Numbered from the stretch's first letter, positions 42,610-51,775 are shown. The stretch: DNA of 64,000 nucleotides from Flavivirga spongiicola (GCF_030540825.1 NZ_JAUOEO010000001.1:4849001-4913000), one strand, 5' to 3'. Program-made: numbers and translations. Notes: a model not told the origin generated them from the letters alone.

Positions 42610-43044
42610 ATGTTTTCAAAATCTTGTGAATATGGGCTTAGAGCAATCATTTATATTGCTCAACAAACTAACCTAAACAATAAGGTGAGTTTGATGACCA
42701 TATCAGAAGAAATCAATTCTCCTCAAGCTTTTACAGCGAAGATTTTACAACAATTAACTCGAAATAATATTGTAAGATCTATTAAAGGACCACATGGTGG
42801 ATTTGTAATTGAACCAGAAAAAATGCAAACTAAAATTAGTGAGGTCGTTTTCTTATTTGATGGTGATAGTATTTATAATGGTTGTGGACTAGGTTTAAAA
42901 CAATGTGACGCCAACTCTCCTTGCCCATTACATCATAAATTTATTGAAATTCGTAATGATCTGAAAACCATGTTAGAGAAAACAACACTTGAAATACTAG
43001 TTAATGAGATGAATGATAACGACATGGTTTGGCTGAAGCGGTAA
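42610..43044 (+). CDS. Rrf2-family FeS regulator, NsrR-like
   Basis: 144 residues. N-terminal winged helix (CEYGLRAIIYIAQQ, then SPQAFTAKILQQLTRNNIVRSIKGPHGGF). Three conserved cysteines, Cys92, Cys99 and Cys105, in GCGLGLKQCDANSPC match the FeS-binding loop of NsrR/IscR/RsrR proteins; the spacing is close to NsrR. NsrR senses NO through its cluster. Its gene heads an operon with a membrane protein, a ferredoxin and a cupin and lies beside the H-NOX locus. RsrR- or IscR-like redox sensing remains possible. Confidence 0.85.
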   Translation: MFSKSCEYGLRAIIYIAQQTNLNNKVSLMTISEEINSPQAFTAKILQQLTRNNIVRSIKGPHGGFVIEPEKMQTKISEVVFLFDGDSIYNGCGLGLKQCDANSPCPLHHKFIEIRNDLKTMLEKTTLEILVNEMNDNDMVWLKR

Positions 43045-43064
43045 GAGAAAAAATTTAAACTAAT

Positions 43065-43084
43065 AAAGGATAAAAAGATCCTTT
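43065..43084 (+). promoter_or_regulatory. second Rrf2-type palindrome or leader hairpin
   Basis: AAAGGAT, AAAAAG, ATCCTTT directly before the ATG at 43093. It shares AAAGGATAAA with the operator at 42543. It could be an internal operator or an mRNA hairpin near the translation start. Confidence 0.45.
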
Positions 43085-43092
43085 TATCTGTT

Positions 43093-43539
43093 ATGAAACA
43101 AAAACATATAAATATAAACATAGCAACGACATATATATGGATTGGTTTTGTATGTGCCATAAGCTTTATGGAAGCTTGGTTAAAATTTCTAGCTCCAGGT
43201 ATTGATACAAAACTAGGTCTGGGCATTAGGCAACTTGTATTTGCTGCTTTAAATAAGGTGGAAATAGTATGTGCTATAATTATTTCTGTTATGTTTTTAT
43301 TAAAGAATTACTTACCTCCTACTTCCTTCATTATAGTTGTGGTCATACTGTTATTACAATCTATATGGTTCTTGCCATATTTAGATGAACGTGCTGATCA
43401 TATAATTAATGGGTTGCAAGTACCTGAAAGTAATATTCATGTACTGTTTGTCATCCTGGAAATTAGCAAAATTGTGGGATTAAACATTTTTGGGATTAAA
43501 ATTTTAAAGAAAAAACAATATGAGCATGAATCAAATTAA
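43093..43539 (+). CDS. four-helix membrane protein of the NsrR-like operon
   Basis: 148 residues with about four hydrophobic helices (13-30, 45-72, 76-95, 118-140). The layout resembles DoxX/DUF-type small membrane proteins but I see no diagnostic motif. Overlap of 20 bp with the ferredoxin gene implies co-translation. Possibly a quinone- or NO-related membrane partner of the ferredoxin; this is inference from position. Confidence 0.68.
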   Translation: MKQKHININIATTYIWIGFVCAISFMEAWLKFLAPGIDTKLGLGIRQLVFAALNKVEIVCAIIISVMFLLKNYLPPTSFIIVVVILLLQSIWFLPYLDERADHIINGLQVPESNIHVLFVILEISKIVGLNIFGIKILKKKQYEHESN

Positions 43540-43852
43540 TATCATAGATTCTTACAACGAAATATACAAAATCCCTTATCGACAATTTGAATACCCAAAC
43601 CTCATGGAGTTAATCATAGACAATTTGTATGATGATATAGGAGGGTGCTTAGGTAGAGGTTTATGTGGTACTTGTCATGTAGAATTGGTTTCCGGATCAA
43701 TGAATGTACCCATACATCCAAGTGAAAAAGAAACCCTTTCTAAAATAAATAGTTCAAACAAAAACAGTCGATTGGCTTGTCAAATCATTTTAGATGAGAA
43801 AATAAATAACATGACTTTTAAAATTAAAACTGAAGATAATATAAACTTATAA
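43520..43852 (+). CDS. 2Fe-2S plant-type ferredoxin
   Basis: 110 residues. The cluster motif is Cys43, Cys49, Cys52 (GGCLGRGLCGTCHVEL) and Cys87 (RLACQI), the CX5CX2C...C pattern of plant-type ferredoxins. Starts 20 bp inside the preceding gene. Small soluble electron carrier, predicted to serve a reductase controlled by the NsrR-like regulator. Confidence 0.88.
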   Translation: MSMNQINIIDSYNEIYKIPYRQFEYPNLMELIIDNLYDDIGGCLGRGLCGTCHVELVSGSMNVPIHPSEKETLSKINSSNKNSRLACQIILDEKINNMTFKIKTEDNINL

Positions 43853-43856
43853 AATT

Positions 43857-44192
43857 ATGAACACAGCATCTTTATTAGATAACATTACTTATCAAGAAAA
43901 CGGCAAACCAACTGTAACTGTTTTATTAAAAACAAGCAGTACAAAGGAAGTTAGAATTGTTATGAAAACAGGGCAATTCATGAAAGAACATACAGCCCCC
44001 TTCCCAATCATTATAGAACTATTTGACGGTTCTATAGACTTTGGTGTCAACGGTAAAAACCAAGATCTAAAAAAAGGAGATATGATAGCACTTGATGCTA
44101 ACGTACCGCATGATTTAACCTGTATTTCTAATTGTATCATTCGTTTATCAATCTCTGTACTTGATGGCGTAGAACGTATTAAAAGCATCTAG
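43857..44192 (+). CDS. small cupin protein
   Basis: 111 residues with a single cupin barrel: GQFMKEHTAPFPIIIELFDGSIDFGVNG followed by LKKGDMIALDANVPHDL. One His in each motif (His50 region and PHDL) could bind a metal. Substrate unknown. Last gene of the NsrR-like operon, 4 bp after the ferredoxin gene. Confidence 0.8.
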   Translation: MNTASLLDNITYQENGKPTVTVLLKTSSTKEVRIVMKTGQFMKEHTAPFPIIIELFDGSIDFGVNGKNQDLKKGDMIALDANVPHDLTCISNCIIRLSISVLDGVERIKSI

Positions 44193-44310
44193 AAAAAATA
44201 AATTAATACCAAATGAATTTTAAAATGATTGATAATAAATTTGAATTATATTTTCTTTAGATGATATAGAAAACATAAGCATAGCCTTAGTTACGGTTTT
44301 ATTTTATATT

Positions 44311-44332
44311 GAAATAGAAACGAAATAGAAAC
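44311..44332. repeat. two tandem 11-bp repeats
   Basis: GAAATAGAAAC twice without spacer, in the leader region of the small membrane protein at 44381. Confidence 0.7.
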
Positions 44333-44380
44333 GAATTTAATCGATTATTTTGAAGTTTATTTAGTATAAACATAATACTT

Positions 44381-44662
44381 ATGAAACTCTATAAAAATTA
44401 TTTAAACGAATACGAAAAAGGACTCATGGGTTATTCAACTATAGCAATTATAGGACAAAGTTGTTTAGGTTCTATAGCTGTCATGTTTTTATTTATGAAT
44501 GACATGTCTGGTCTCCAATCCTTTCAACTCTTTTTGGTTACCATATGCTGTCTCTTTTATAACGGAGCTATTTTATCTCAGCAAAAAGCAAAAATAAGTT
44601 TTAACCTTCTTATTATCAGCATTGTTGTAAGCTTATTAGTAATAGCTATCAATCTTATTTGA
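44381..44662 (+). CDS. small three-helix membrane protein
   Basis: 93 residues with hydrophobic segments at about 18-36, 45-62 and 72-93. Unrecognised. The stop codon lies inside a perfect 16-bp terminator stem, which is a compact arrangement. Confidence 0.62.
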   Translation: MKLYKNYLNEYEKGLMGYSTIAIIGQSCLGSIAVMFLFMNDMSGLQSFQLFLVTICCLFYNGAILSQQKAKISFNLLIISIVVSLLVIAINLI

Positions 44663-44676
44663 TTGATAGCTATTAC
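44639..44676 (+). terminator. terminator overlapping the end of the small membrane protein gene
   Basis: GTAATAGCTATCAATC, loop TTATTT, GATTGATAGCTATTAC: perfect 16-bp stem, then a T-rich run. The last eight codons of the gene form its left arm. Confidence 0.8.
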
Positions 44677-44703
44677 TATTTTATAATAAATGCTTTATAC
44701 TTT

Positions 44704-45288
44704 TTAATCGATCGCCTGTTTTATTAAAGACAAACTTTTATCTGAAAAGTTAAGTTGTAAGGCTGCTTCATGCCCTTTGTCTGACATTTTAATCCAGGTT
44801 TTTTTTAGGATATTTATAATTTTTTCATCGTCATGCTTTGCAACAAACTCTTCAAAATAATAATCTAAAAAAACCAAACAAATAGTATCTTCTAAAACTT
44901 GAGATTCTTCATTTTTCTTAATAAATTTTTTATTTATCAATGAAGATACTCTATCAATAAATGAGGTATCATATCCTACCTGATTAAGAATTTCGGTAGT
45001 TAATTCTGCATGCATTTTTTTTAGAGTTTCTCGCCATTTTAAATATCCAATCCTATCCATGGGGTATTCATCTCTTGCTATCTTCCAACGGCAAATATGT
45101 TGTGCACGCGCAGCTATTTGAAGGGCTCGTGATGCATTTGGATTAAACTGCAATAATTTTCGAGACATGCGCAGCGAATATAATAACTCCTTTGGATAGT
45201 TTAAACCAAAAACCTGATACGTATTAATATCTTCAGAGTTTTTTTTATCTATTAATGCTATAGTTGTTTCAAATCTTGTGGGCTTCAT
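44704..45288 (-). CDS. DUF4202 family protein
   Basis: 194 residues. The motif AARAQHICRWKIARDEYPMDRIGYLKWRE near residue 60 with later His in KKMHAEL is characteristic of DUF4202, which looks like an HD-type helical protein. Function unknown. Family members are often found next to FdhF/YdeP-like molybdoenzymes, as here (gap of 196 bp). Confidence 0.8.
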   Translation of the reverse strand: MKPTRFETTIALIDKKNSEDINTYQVFGLNYPKELLYSLRMSRKLLQFNPNASRALQIAARAQHICRWKIARDEYPMDRIGYLKWRETLKKMHAELTTEILNQVGYDTSFIDRVSSLINKKFIKKNEESQVLEDTICLVFLDYYFEEFVAKHDDEKIINILKKTWIKMSDKGHEAALQLNFSDKSLSLIKQAID

Positions 45289-45484
45289 TTTATTAAGTAT
45301 TTTGAACTATTCTCTATTTTGTTTTACACACAAAGGTTAAGATTAGTTCATTAATCTGAAAAGACAATATACACATTTCCGTTTTAAATATTTTACGATT
45401 CACTATTGATTATTAATGATTTCTCGAATTGCTATCATACCTAATACTTATATTACAAAATATTATGGTTAATGCATGATACTA

Positions 45485-47779
45485 TTAAACTACATGTACA
45501 TTAATAATAATACTCTTAGATGCTGGTGTTTTGGCTGTATGCGCATAACTATCTATAGGTACTAATACATTAGTTTCCGGGAAATAAGTGGCACAACAAT
45601 TCTTAGGAATATCATAACCAACCACTTTAAAATTATTGGCCTTTCTAATTTTACCATTGAACTCTGAAGTCAGATTTACAACTTGTTTTTCTTCAAGATT
45701 TCTAATTTTCATATCTTCCCGATTCATGAAAATAATACGTCGTTCGTTAAAAATACCACGATAACGATCATCTAAACCATAAATGGTGGTATTAAATTGA
45801 TCGTGACTACGTATCGTCATCATTATTAATTCTGAATCCTTAAGTTTCCATTCTGGCAATTTATTTATAGAGAAATTAGCTTTTCCTGTAGCTGTTTTAA
45901 ATTTTCTTTCCCTGGCTCCATTGGGTAAGTAAAAACCAGATGGCTGTTTAATTCTTTTATTATAATGCTGAAACCCTTCTACAACTTCTTGGATATCTTC
46001 ACGAACTAAATTATAATCATCCTTATATTGAAGCCAATTGATTTTAGGTCGCTCTTTTAAAGTAGCATGCGCAATATTACAAACCACCGCAACTTCACTT
46101 AATAGTTTATCGGAGCAAGGTTCTAAAATACCTTTGGTAGAGGACACAACCCCCATAGAGTTTTCTACGCTTTGGATTTGAATCCCAGTTTTTTGATAAT
46201 CTTTTTCTGCACGACCTAAGCAAGGGAATATTAAAGCTTCTTTACCAGTAACTAAATGTGAGCGATTTAACTTCGTACTTACATGTACTGTTAAATTACA
46301 ATTAGACAAACCTTGTGCAGAATAATTAGTATCTGGAACTGCTGAGATAAAATTACCTCCCAGACCAAAAAACACTTTGGCTTTTTTCTCGTTCATGGCT
46401 TTAATCGCGTCAATTACCGAGTACCCATGTTTAGCAGTGGGTTTAAAACCATATTTATTTTCAATTTTATCTAAAAAGGCTTGTGGTGCAGCTTCGAATA
46501 TTCCAACGGTTCTATCCCCTTGCACATTAGAATGTCCACGAACTGGACACGTACCTGCTCCTTCCTTTCCTATACTTCCTTTTAATAATAATAGATTTAC
46601 TAATTCACGTATATTATCAACAGCGTTCTCATGCTGGGTAAGCCCCATGGCCCAACAAATAATAATCTTCTTCTTGTTTAGAACTAAATCAAAAACGGCA
46701 TCAAAAGTAGATCTGGTTACACCAGACAATTCTAAACAATCGTTAAAATTAAATCGTTTTAAATCTGCAATAAAAGTATCATAGCCATGCGTATGCCCAT
46801 TAATAAAGTCTTTATCAAACACGTTGCCTTCTAATTCCTCTATCTCTAATAATTTAAGTAATAAAGCTTTTACAAAGGCCACGTCTCCATTAATAGTTAT
46901 AGGCACAAACACATCGGCAAGTTTAGTCCCTCCAGTCAATAATTTAATAGGACTTTGTGGATTTGTAAACTTAATAAGCCCCGCTTCCGGTAGCGGGTTA
47001 ATGGCAATAATTTTTCCACCATTCTTTTTACATTTTTCTAAAGCTGTTAGCATTCTCGGATGGTTGGTTCCCGGGTTCTGACCAATAACCAGAACCAATT
47101 CTGCTTTATATAAATCATCTAAGGTTACTGAGCCTTTTCCAATACCTAAAGTTTCAGAAAGTGCACTACCACTTGCTTCATGGCACATATTAGAGCAATC
47201 TGGCAGATTAGCAGTTCCGAATTCACGAACAAACAACTGATATAAAAAGGCAGCTTCGTTTGTAGTTCTGCCAGATGTATAAAAAACTGCTTCGTCTGGA
47301 TTATTTAAAGCATTCAAATGGTTACCGACCTTTTCAAAAGCAGATTCCCAGGATATAGGTTGATAATGAGACGCTCCTTCTGCCAAAAACATAGGTTCTG
47401 AAAGACGTCCAGATTTACCGATTTCAAAATCTGATAAATTGGCAAGTTCTTCAACCGAATGATTTGCAAAAAACTCATAATCAATTGTTTTCTTTTGCAT
47501 CTCTTCCGACATCGCTTTCATACCATTCTCACAGTATTCACCTAATAATGAGCGCTCATCGTCAGGGTCTGGCCATGCACATCCCGGACAATCAAACCCT
47601 CCTTTTTGATTTATTTTAGTCGAAATTTTAATGGCATCTGCAGGTTTCATATATTTTGAAGCATGGGTAACCGCTGATTTCAATGCTTTAAAACCGCCAC
47701 TGTTTTTCGCTGGTGTGGTTACTTTTAAGCTCGTAAATTCTTCCGGTGTATTTGCTTTATTTATTGAAGGTGCACTCAT
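45485..47779 (-). CDS. FdhF/YdeP-family molybdopterin oxidoreductase
   Basis: 764 residues, cytoplasmic (no Tat signal). Matches the TIGR01701 formate-dehydrogenase-alpha-like group: Cys64, Cys67 (GGFDCPGCAWPDP) and Cys83, then GRTTNEAAFLYQLFVREFGTANLPDCSNMCHEASG near 195 and the C-terminal MGD-binding part (MTIRSHDQFNTTIYG near 630). YdeP-type proteins have an unclear reaction; formate dehydrogenase activity is not proven. It needs the Moco made by the operon at 11920. No FdhD gene is in the window. Confidence 0.88.
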   Translation of the reverse strand: MSAPSINKANTPEEFTSLKVTTPAKNSGGFKALKSAVTHASKYMKPADAIKISTKINQKGGFDCPGCAWPDPDDERSLLGEYCENGMKAMSEEMQKKTIDYEFFANHSVEELANLSDFEIGKSGRLSEPMFLAEGASHYQPISWESAFEKVGNHLNALNNPDEAVFYTSGRTTNEAAFLYQLFVREFGTANLPDCSNMCHEASGSALSETLGIGKGSVTLDDLYKAELVLVIGQNPGTNHPRMLTALEKCKKNGGKIIAINPLPEAGLIKFTNPQSPIKLLTGGTKLADVFVPITINGDVAFVKALLLKLLEIEELEGNVFDKDFINGHTHGYDTFIADLKRFNFNDCLELSGVTRSTFDAVFDLVLNKKKIIICWAMGLTQHENAVDNIRELVNLLLLKGSIGKEGAGTCPVRGHSNVQGDRTVGIFEAAPQAFLDKIENKYGFKPTAKHGYSVIDAIKAMNEKKAKVFFGLGGNFISAVPDTNYSAQGLSNCNLTVHVSTKLNRSHLVTGKEALIFPCLGRAEKDYQKTGIQIQSVENSMGVVSSTKGILEPCSDKLLSEVAVVCNIAHATLKERPKINWLQYKDDYNLVREDIQEVVEGFQHYNKRIKQPSGFYLPNGARERKFKTATGKANFSINKLPEWKLKDSELIMMTIRSHDQFNTTIYGLDDRYRGIFNERRIIFMNREDMKIRNLEEKQVVNLTSEFNGKIRKANNFKVVGYDIPKNCCATYFPETNVLVPIDSYAHTAKTPASKSIIINVHVV

Positions 47780-48093
47780 AAAAGGTCTGCTATATTTTAT
47801 TTCTATTATTAGTAAAATTAAGTTTTTTTTAGATAGCCTCCTTAAGCTCTATAAAACAATAGTATTTCAATATTTTTAATAACGCCTATTTATTTTGTGC
47901 CACACTGTACTGAGCACGGCAGAAGTTCGCCTCTTTCTCCCTACCGCACGTATAGTTAGAAATATAGTTTTATTTCTATTTAACACAAAAAAACAACATA
48001 TTGGCAAGTAAAGTATTACTATATGATAATATAGCTCAAACTTTATGCTAAACAATTACATAATTTTAAATATCAATTTTAAACTAAAAAATT
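47780..48093. other. 314-bp gap between divergent genes
   Basis: Upstream region of the FdhF-like gene (minus) and the protease gene (plus). The segment 47897-47951 (GTGCCACACTGTACTGAGCACGG and following) resembles part of the dispersed repeat at 48986-49078 (both have TACTGAG...GAAGT). No other feature recognised. Confidence 0.5.
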
Positions 48094-48918
48094 ATGTTAA
48101 CACACAAATTCAAACTCAGTATTTTTTTGGCTACTATTTTATTATGCGTTAGTTGTCAAAATGATGGTTTAGATCAGGAAGGTTTAAATCAAGAAAAGCA
48201 ATCATTATCTAAAGAAGCTACAGCCACTTTAAATTACTTAATTGAAAAAGGTTTTTTTGAGGTAGATCTTTTACCAGATTTTAAGGATGAGGGTTTTATG
48301 CACGGCGACATCGTGATTCCCTTTGCATTAAAAGGGAATATAGATAAAAACTCACCTAAAAAAGGAAATGTTCAGGAGAAAAACCAATGGTATTATAATG
48401 GAAATGGGGTATATTATAATAATTCTAGAAATATTAGGTATTATATTGAAAGTAGCTTTCCCACAAACTTGGAATACGCACTTTCTTGGGCTGCTTATCA
48501 TTGGAGCATATCAAGTGCTAATATTAATTTCAGTAGAACATATAATAGATCGAGTGCAGATATACTAATAGGGACTTGGTATAATTCCAATGAAGTTGCA
48601 TGGGCAAGGGCCGCATTACCAGACGGTGGAGGGAATGTTGGCTCCTGGATGAGAGTAAATACAGCTAAAAACCATGCAGGCGGAGAGTCTACAATGGCTT
48701 TGTTGATACACGAATTTGGGCATAACCTTGGTTATTTACATTCTGATCAGTATGGTGGAGGTCAGATACCAGGTACTAATGGTCCATCGTATCATCAAAA
48801 TAATAATTGTGGTTCAGTCATGAAAAGTGCAGTATATACTTGTAACTGGAGATTCAGTACACCGTCCGGATGGTCGAGTGACGATAGAACATCTATCACT
48901 TGGGCTTATGGAAATTAA
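48094..48918 (+). CDS. M57-like zinc metalloprotease lipoprotein
   Basis: 274 residues. Lipobox LLCVSC with Cys21. The zinc motif HEXXHXXGXXH is complete: His206, Glu207, His210 and His216 (IHEFGHNLGYLH), and a C-terminal Met-turn candidate (SVMKSAVY) follows. It fits the dual-action HEIGH/M57 metallopeptidases of Bacteroidetes. Predicted to act at the cell surface on proteins or peptides; no inhibitor gene adjacent. Confidence 0.85.
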   Translation: MLTHKFKLSIFLATILLCVSCQNDGLDQEGLNQEKQSLSKEATATLNYLIEKGFFEVDLLPDFKDEGFMHGDIVIPFALKGNIDKNSPKKGNVQEKNQWYYNGNGVYYNNSRNIRYYIESSFPTNLEYALSWAAYHWSISSANINFSRTYNRSSADILIGTWYNSNEVAWARAALPDGGGNVGSWMRVNTAKNHAGGESTMALLIHEFGHNLGYLHSDQYGGGQIPGTNGPSYHQNNNCGSVMKSAVYTCNWRFSTPSGWSSDDRTSITWAYGN

Positions 48919-48985
48919 CAATTCAACTTAATGTATTATATATAAACAGCCTTTATCATTTTAATTAAGAAAAGGTCTAAAGAGT

Positions 48986-49078
48986 GTCATTCTGAATTTT
49001 ATAGTAAAGTAAGATTTTCTGACCGGTAGCAGGTTCGCTATAGCCTATACTGAGTCCAGTCGAAGTGCTCTAAATGAC
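48986..49078. repeat. dispersed repeat with GTCATT...AATGAC ends
   Basis: 93 bp beginning GTCATTCTGA and ending AATGAC (6-bp terminal inverted repeat), with internal CTGAGTCCAGTCGAAGT. Non-coding; same end sequence type as 15097-15172. Confidence 0.6.
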
Positions 49079-49100
49079 AAAATATATCACTTTTTTGATC

Positions 49101-50654
49101 TCACTGCATAGTCACATTACTGTACTTAGCATTTACAAGAATACTTTTTCCACTTGCTAGGCTCCCCGTAGAAAAATTAGAAGCATTATGGCTAAGTTTT
49201 TCTTTGGGGTGGCTTACATGCGAACGATTTCCTTTATACTGTAAATTATACGCTACTTTAGGTAATGAAATAACCACATTGCTATTTTGAATGATAACAT
49301 TTAAGTTAGAAAAAGCATCATCTATATCTAAAATTTTTAAATCACCGATATTACCATCAATGATAGCACTTCCTAATAAATGCTTTATAGTAGTATTAGA
49401 TGAATTTGAATTTAGAACCATATGCTTAACATGAGCTAATTCAACATTTTCTGTATAACGAAGGTTTAGTTCTCCTAAATTCCAATAGTTTACATAAACA
49501 GGCGAGTATGAAGCATTAACGGAAGTAGAACTTCCATTAATGCTATGTGCTGTAAACTTTGTATGTGACAACTCTGCTTTTAAATTATCAACATTAGCGG
49601 CAAACTCTATTTCACCATGTCTAACATTAACCTTTAATTTAGCCTTTTTAGGCATTTTTATTTTAATAGTTTTTTTAACCTTAGAATTAGATTCTTTATT
49701 AACCAATCTTTCAATTAGAACTTTTCTGTTTTTTGCTAGCTCCTCTCTCTTTTGTGCATGCTTTTCTCGTTCTTTGGCATGTCTTTCTCGTACTTTTTCG
49801 TGTCTTTCTCGCATTTTTTCGTGTTGTGCATGCTGTTTTTCTAAATGTCTCGCCTGAGCTTCAATACGGGTAGCTTGTCTTTCCATTTTTTCAGCAAAGC
49901 GCTTCCCCCATTCTTCCATTCGCTTTCCATATTTTTCTTCCCATTTTTCATCAAATTTAGCAGCCCACTCTTCCATTTGCTTGCCATACTTATCTTCCCA
50001 TTCTTTTCCAAATTTGTCACCCCATGCTTCCATTTTTTTAGCATAATCTTTACCATACTGCGATTCGAATTTTTTTGAATATTCTTCTAAATACTTTTCA
50101 CCATCCTTTTTATATGCTTTGTAATCAAACTGAATTCCATCTACACCTTCTGGCAATTCTGGCAATTCAGGCAATTCTGGTACCTCTGGCATTTCGGGAA
50201 GTTCTGGCATTTCAAAGTCTATATCTAATTCTACCCCGTCAACTATAACTTCTGGTAAATCCGCTAATTCAAACTTTAACTCTTCTAATACAGCATGTAC
50301 AGCCTCATTATCTCCATAACCTGAGTTGTAAACCCAAGTATTTGCTCTTGTTCCTTTCGTTCTAATCTCCACTTCACCCATTGAAGCATCAACATCGACA
50401 TCCCAGTCCTCTAAAGCATTCTCTAACGCTTCTTTGCTTAAATCATCACCCTCAATATAAGCTTCTATTTCAATAATATCTTTATTCCATGTATCAAATA
50501 CAATATTGCAATGGCTCGTATTTAAATCAATAGTAACATCTTTATCTACTTTTATAGATTGCGATACTTTGTTTAATTTTTGTTGTGCCATTAGCCCGCC
50601 AGTAATAAAAAAGCTTAAAACTAATAGTTTGATTTTTATAATTGTCTTGTTCAT
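49101..50654 (-). CDS. DUF4097-like exported protein with charged coiled-coil repeats
   Basis: 517 residues with signal peptide (to about 24). N-terminal beta part, then a Pro-Glu repeat (PE[LMV] about seven times, residues 149-169), a long charged helical stretch (178-310) containing 19-residue repeats of the YGKxMEEWxxKFxEKWEEK type and an Arg/Lys/Glu/His-rich coil, and a C-terminal beta-helix-like DUF4097/adhesin-like part (330-517). Probably a surface or periplasmic protein. Third gene of an ECF sigma/anti-sigma operon. Confidence 0.72.
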   Translation of the reverse strand: MNKTIIKIKLLVLSFFITGGLMAQQKLNKVSQSIKVDKDVTIDLNTSHCNIVFDTWNKDIIEIEAYIEGDDLSKEALENALEDWDVDVDASMGEVEIRTKGTRANTWVYNSGYGDNEAVHAVLEELKFELADLPEVIVDGVELDIDFEMPELPEMPEVPELPELPELPEGVDGIQFDYKAYKKDGEKYLEEYSKKFESQYGKDYAKKMEAWGDKFGKEWEDKYGKQMEEWAAKFDEKWEEKYGKRMEEWGKRFAEKMERQATRIEAQARHLEKQHAQHEKMRERHEKVRERHAKEREKHAQKREELAKNRKVLIERLVNKESNSKVKKTIKIKMPKKAKLKVNVRHGEIEFAANVDNLKAELSHTKFTAHSINGSSTSVNASYSPVYVNYWNLGELNLRYTENVELAHVKHMVLNSNSSNTTIKHLLGSAIIDGNIGDLKILDIDDAFSNLNVIIQNSNVVISLPKVAYNLQYKGNRSHVSHPKEKLSHNASNFSTGSLASGKSILVNAKYSNVTMQ

Positions 50655-50673
50655 TTTTTGATTTTTAAATTGA

Positions 50674-51240
50674 TTATCCTACTTCTTCTGTAATACTATC
50701 TGAAGCATTTATTTTTTTTAATTGATCTCTTAAACGGTATAAAAGATTTAAACGAAACTTTAAATTATCAATTAATGCATTCACTGTTAACTCACTCGGT
50801 CCTGACTCGTTTAATTCCGTCGATAAACGTTTATATTCCTTATCAAGTTCATCCAATTGCAACAAATACCCATCAAAAAGATCTTTGGTTTCTGGAGTAT
50901 ATTTCATTTTAGATAGCTCTAAATTAATACTCGCCAAATAATAATCTTCAACTTTTTTAAGTCCGGGAGACACATCTCCCAAGGTTTTTGTTTCAACAGT
51001 TTTAGTCTTTACCACCTCTATTGGATTCTCAACCTGTGGTTGAAAAAACTTGAAAGCACTAAACCCTAAACCTATAAACAGCAGAACACTTGCAGCTATG
51101 CGCATCCAATTAAATTTAGATTTGTTCGCTGCTGGCATGGCTTCATCTAGCTTTTTAAGAAATCTTTCTTGATGGTTTTCAGACATCTTTACATCCGTTA
51201 CTTTATCATCTTTGAACAATTCTCTAATATCTCGTGCCAT
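50674..51240 (-). CDS. putative anti-sigma factor, single-pass membrane protein
   Basis: 188 residues: cytoplasmic N-terminus (1-43), one membrane helix (about 45-64), extracytoplasmic helical part. It overlaps the ECF sigma gene by 17 bp, the usual sign of a sigma/anti-sigma pair. No zinc (ZAS) motif, so the type is uncertain. Confidence 0.7.
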   Translation of the reverse strand: MARDIRELFKDDKVTDVKMSENHQERFLKKLDEAMPAANKSKFNWMRIAASVLLFIGLGFSAFKFFQPQVENPIEVVKTKTVETKTLGDVSPGLKKVEDYYLASINLELSKMKYTPETKDLFDGYLLQLDELDKEYKRLSTELNESGPSELTVNALIDNLKFRLNLLYRLRDQLKKINASDSITEEVG

Positions 51241-51775
51241 TTTTTTTAAGTATTAACAGTTCCTGTAATTTACTTTTACCTCTTGATAATTGTGTTCTGG
51301 ATGCGACTTCAGAAATATTCAAAATCTCTGAAATTTCTTGATGATCATATCCTTCAATTAAATAAAGCATCACAACATATTGATACTTCTCAGGTAATTT
51401 ATTAATTGCAATTTTCACATCGTTTAATGTAATTGCATCATCTACTAACCATTTGTCATCATGTGTTGTATCGACCACTTTTAGGTGCACCTCATCTAAT
51501 TCAACAAGTTGTTGTTTTTTAGATTTTAAAAAGTCAATACTTTTATTAACGACAATACGTTTTAACCAAGCTCCAAAAGTCACTTCTGCTTTATATTGAT
51601 CCAGTTTAGTAAAAGCCTTAACAAAAGCTTCTTGTACTACATCTTCAGCTTCGGTAGCATCTTTTAAAAATCGTTTAGCAACAATATACATACCATCACA
51701 GTACTGGTTGTACAACTGTAATTGTGCTTTGCGATTGTTTTGTTTACATTTTTCAATAATGTCAACTTGAAACAT
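51224..51775 (-). CDS. ECF-type RNA polymerase sigma factor
   Basis: 183 residues. Region 2 reads LYNQYCDGMYIVAKRFLKDATEAEDVVQEAFVKAF; region 4 reads LPEKYQYVVMLYLIEGYDHQEISEILNISEVASRTQLSRGKSKLQELL. First gene of the sigma/anti-sigma/DUF4097 operon; probably controls its own operon in response to an envelope signal. Confidence 0.9.
   Translation of the reverse strand: MFQVDIIEKCKQNNRKAQLQLYNQYCDGMYIVAKRFLKDATEAEDVVQEAFVKAFTKLDQYKAEVTFGAWLKRIVVNKSIDFLKSKKQQLVELDEVHLKVVDTTHDDKWLVDDAITLNDVKIAINKLPEKYQYVVMLYLIEGYDHQEISEILNISEVASRTQLSRGKSKLQELLILKKNGTRY

Noticed and set aside
49540-50078. Plus-strand Ser/Phe/Cys-rich frames opposite the DUF4097-like gene
   Set aside because: They mirror the Lys/Glu-rich repeats of the real minus-strand gene.
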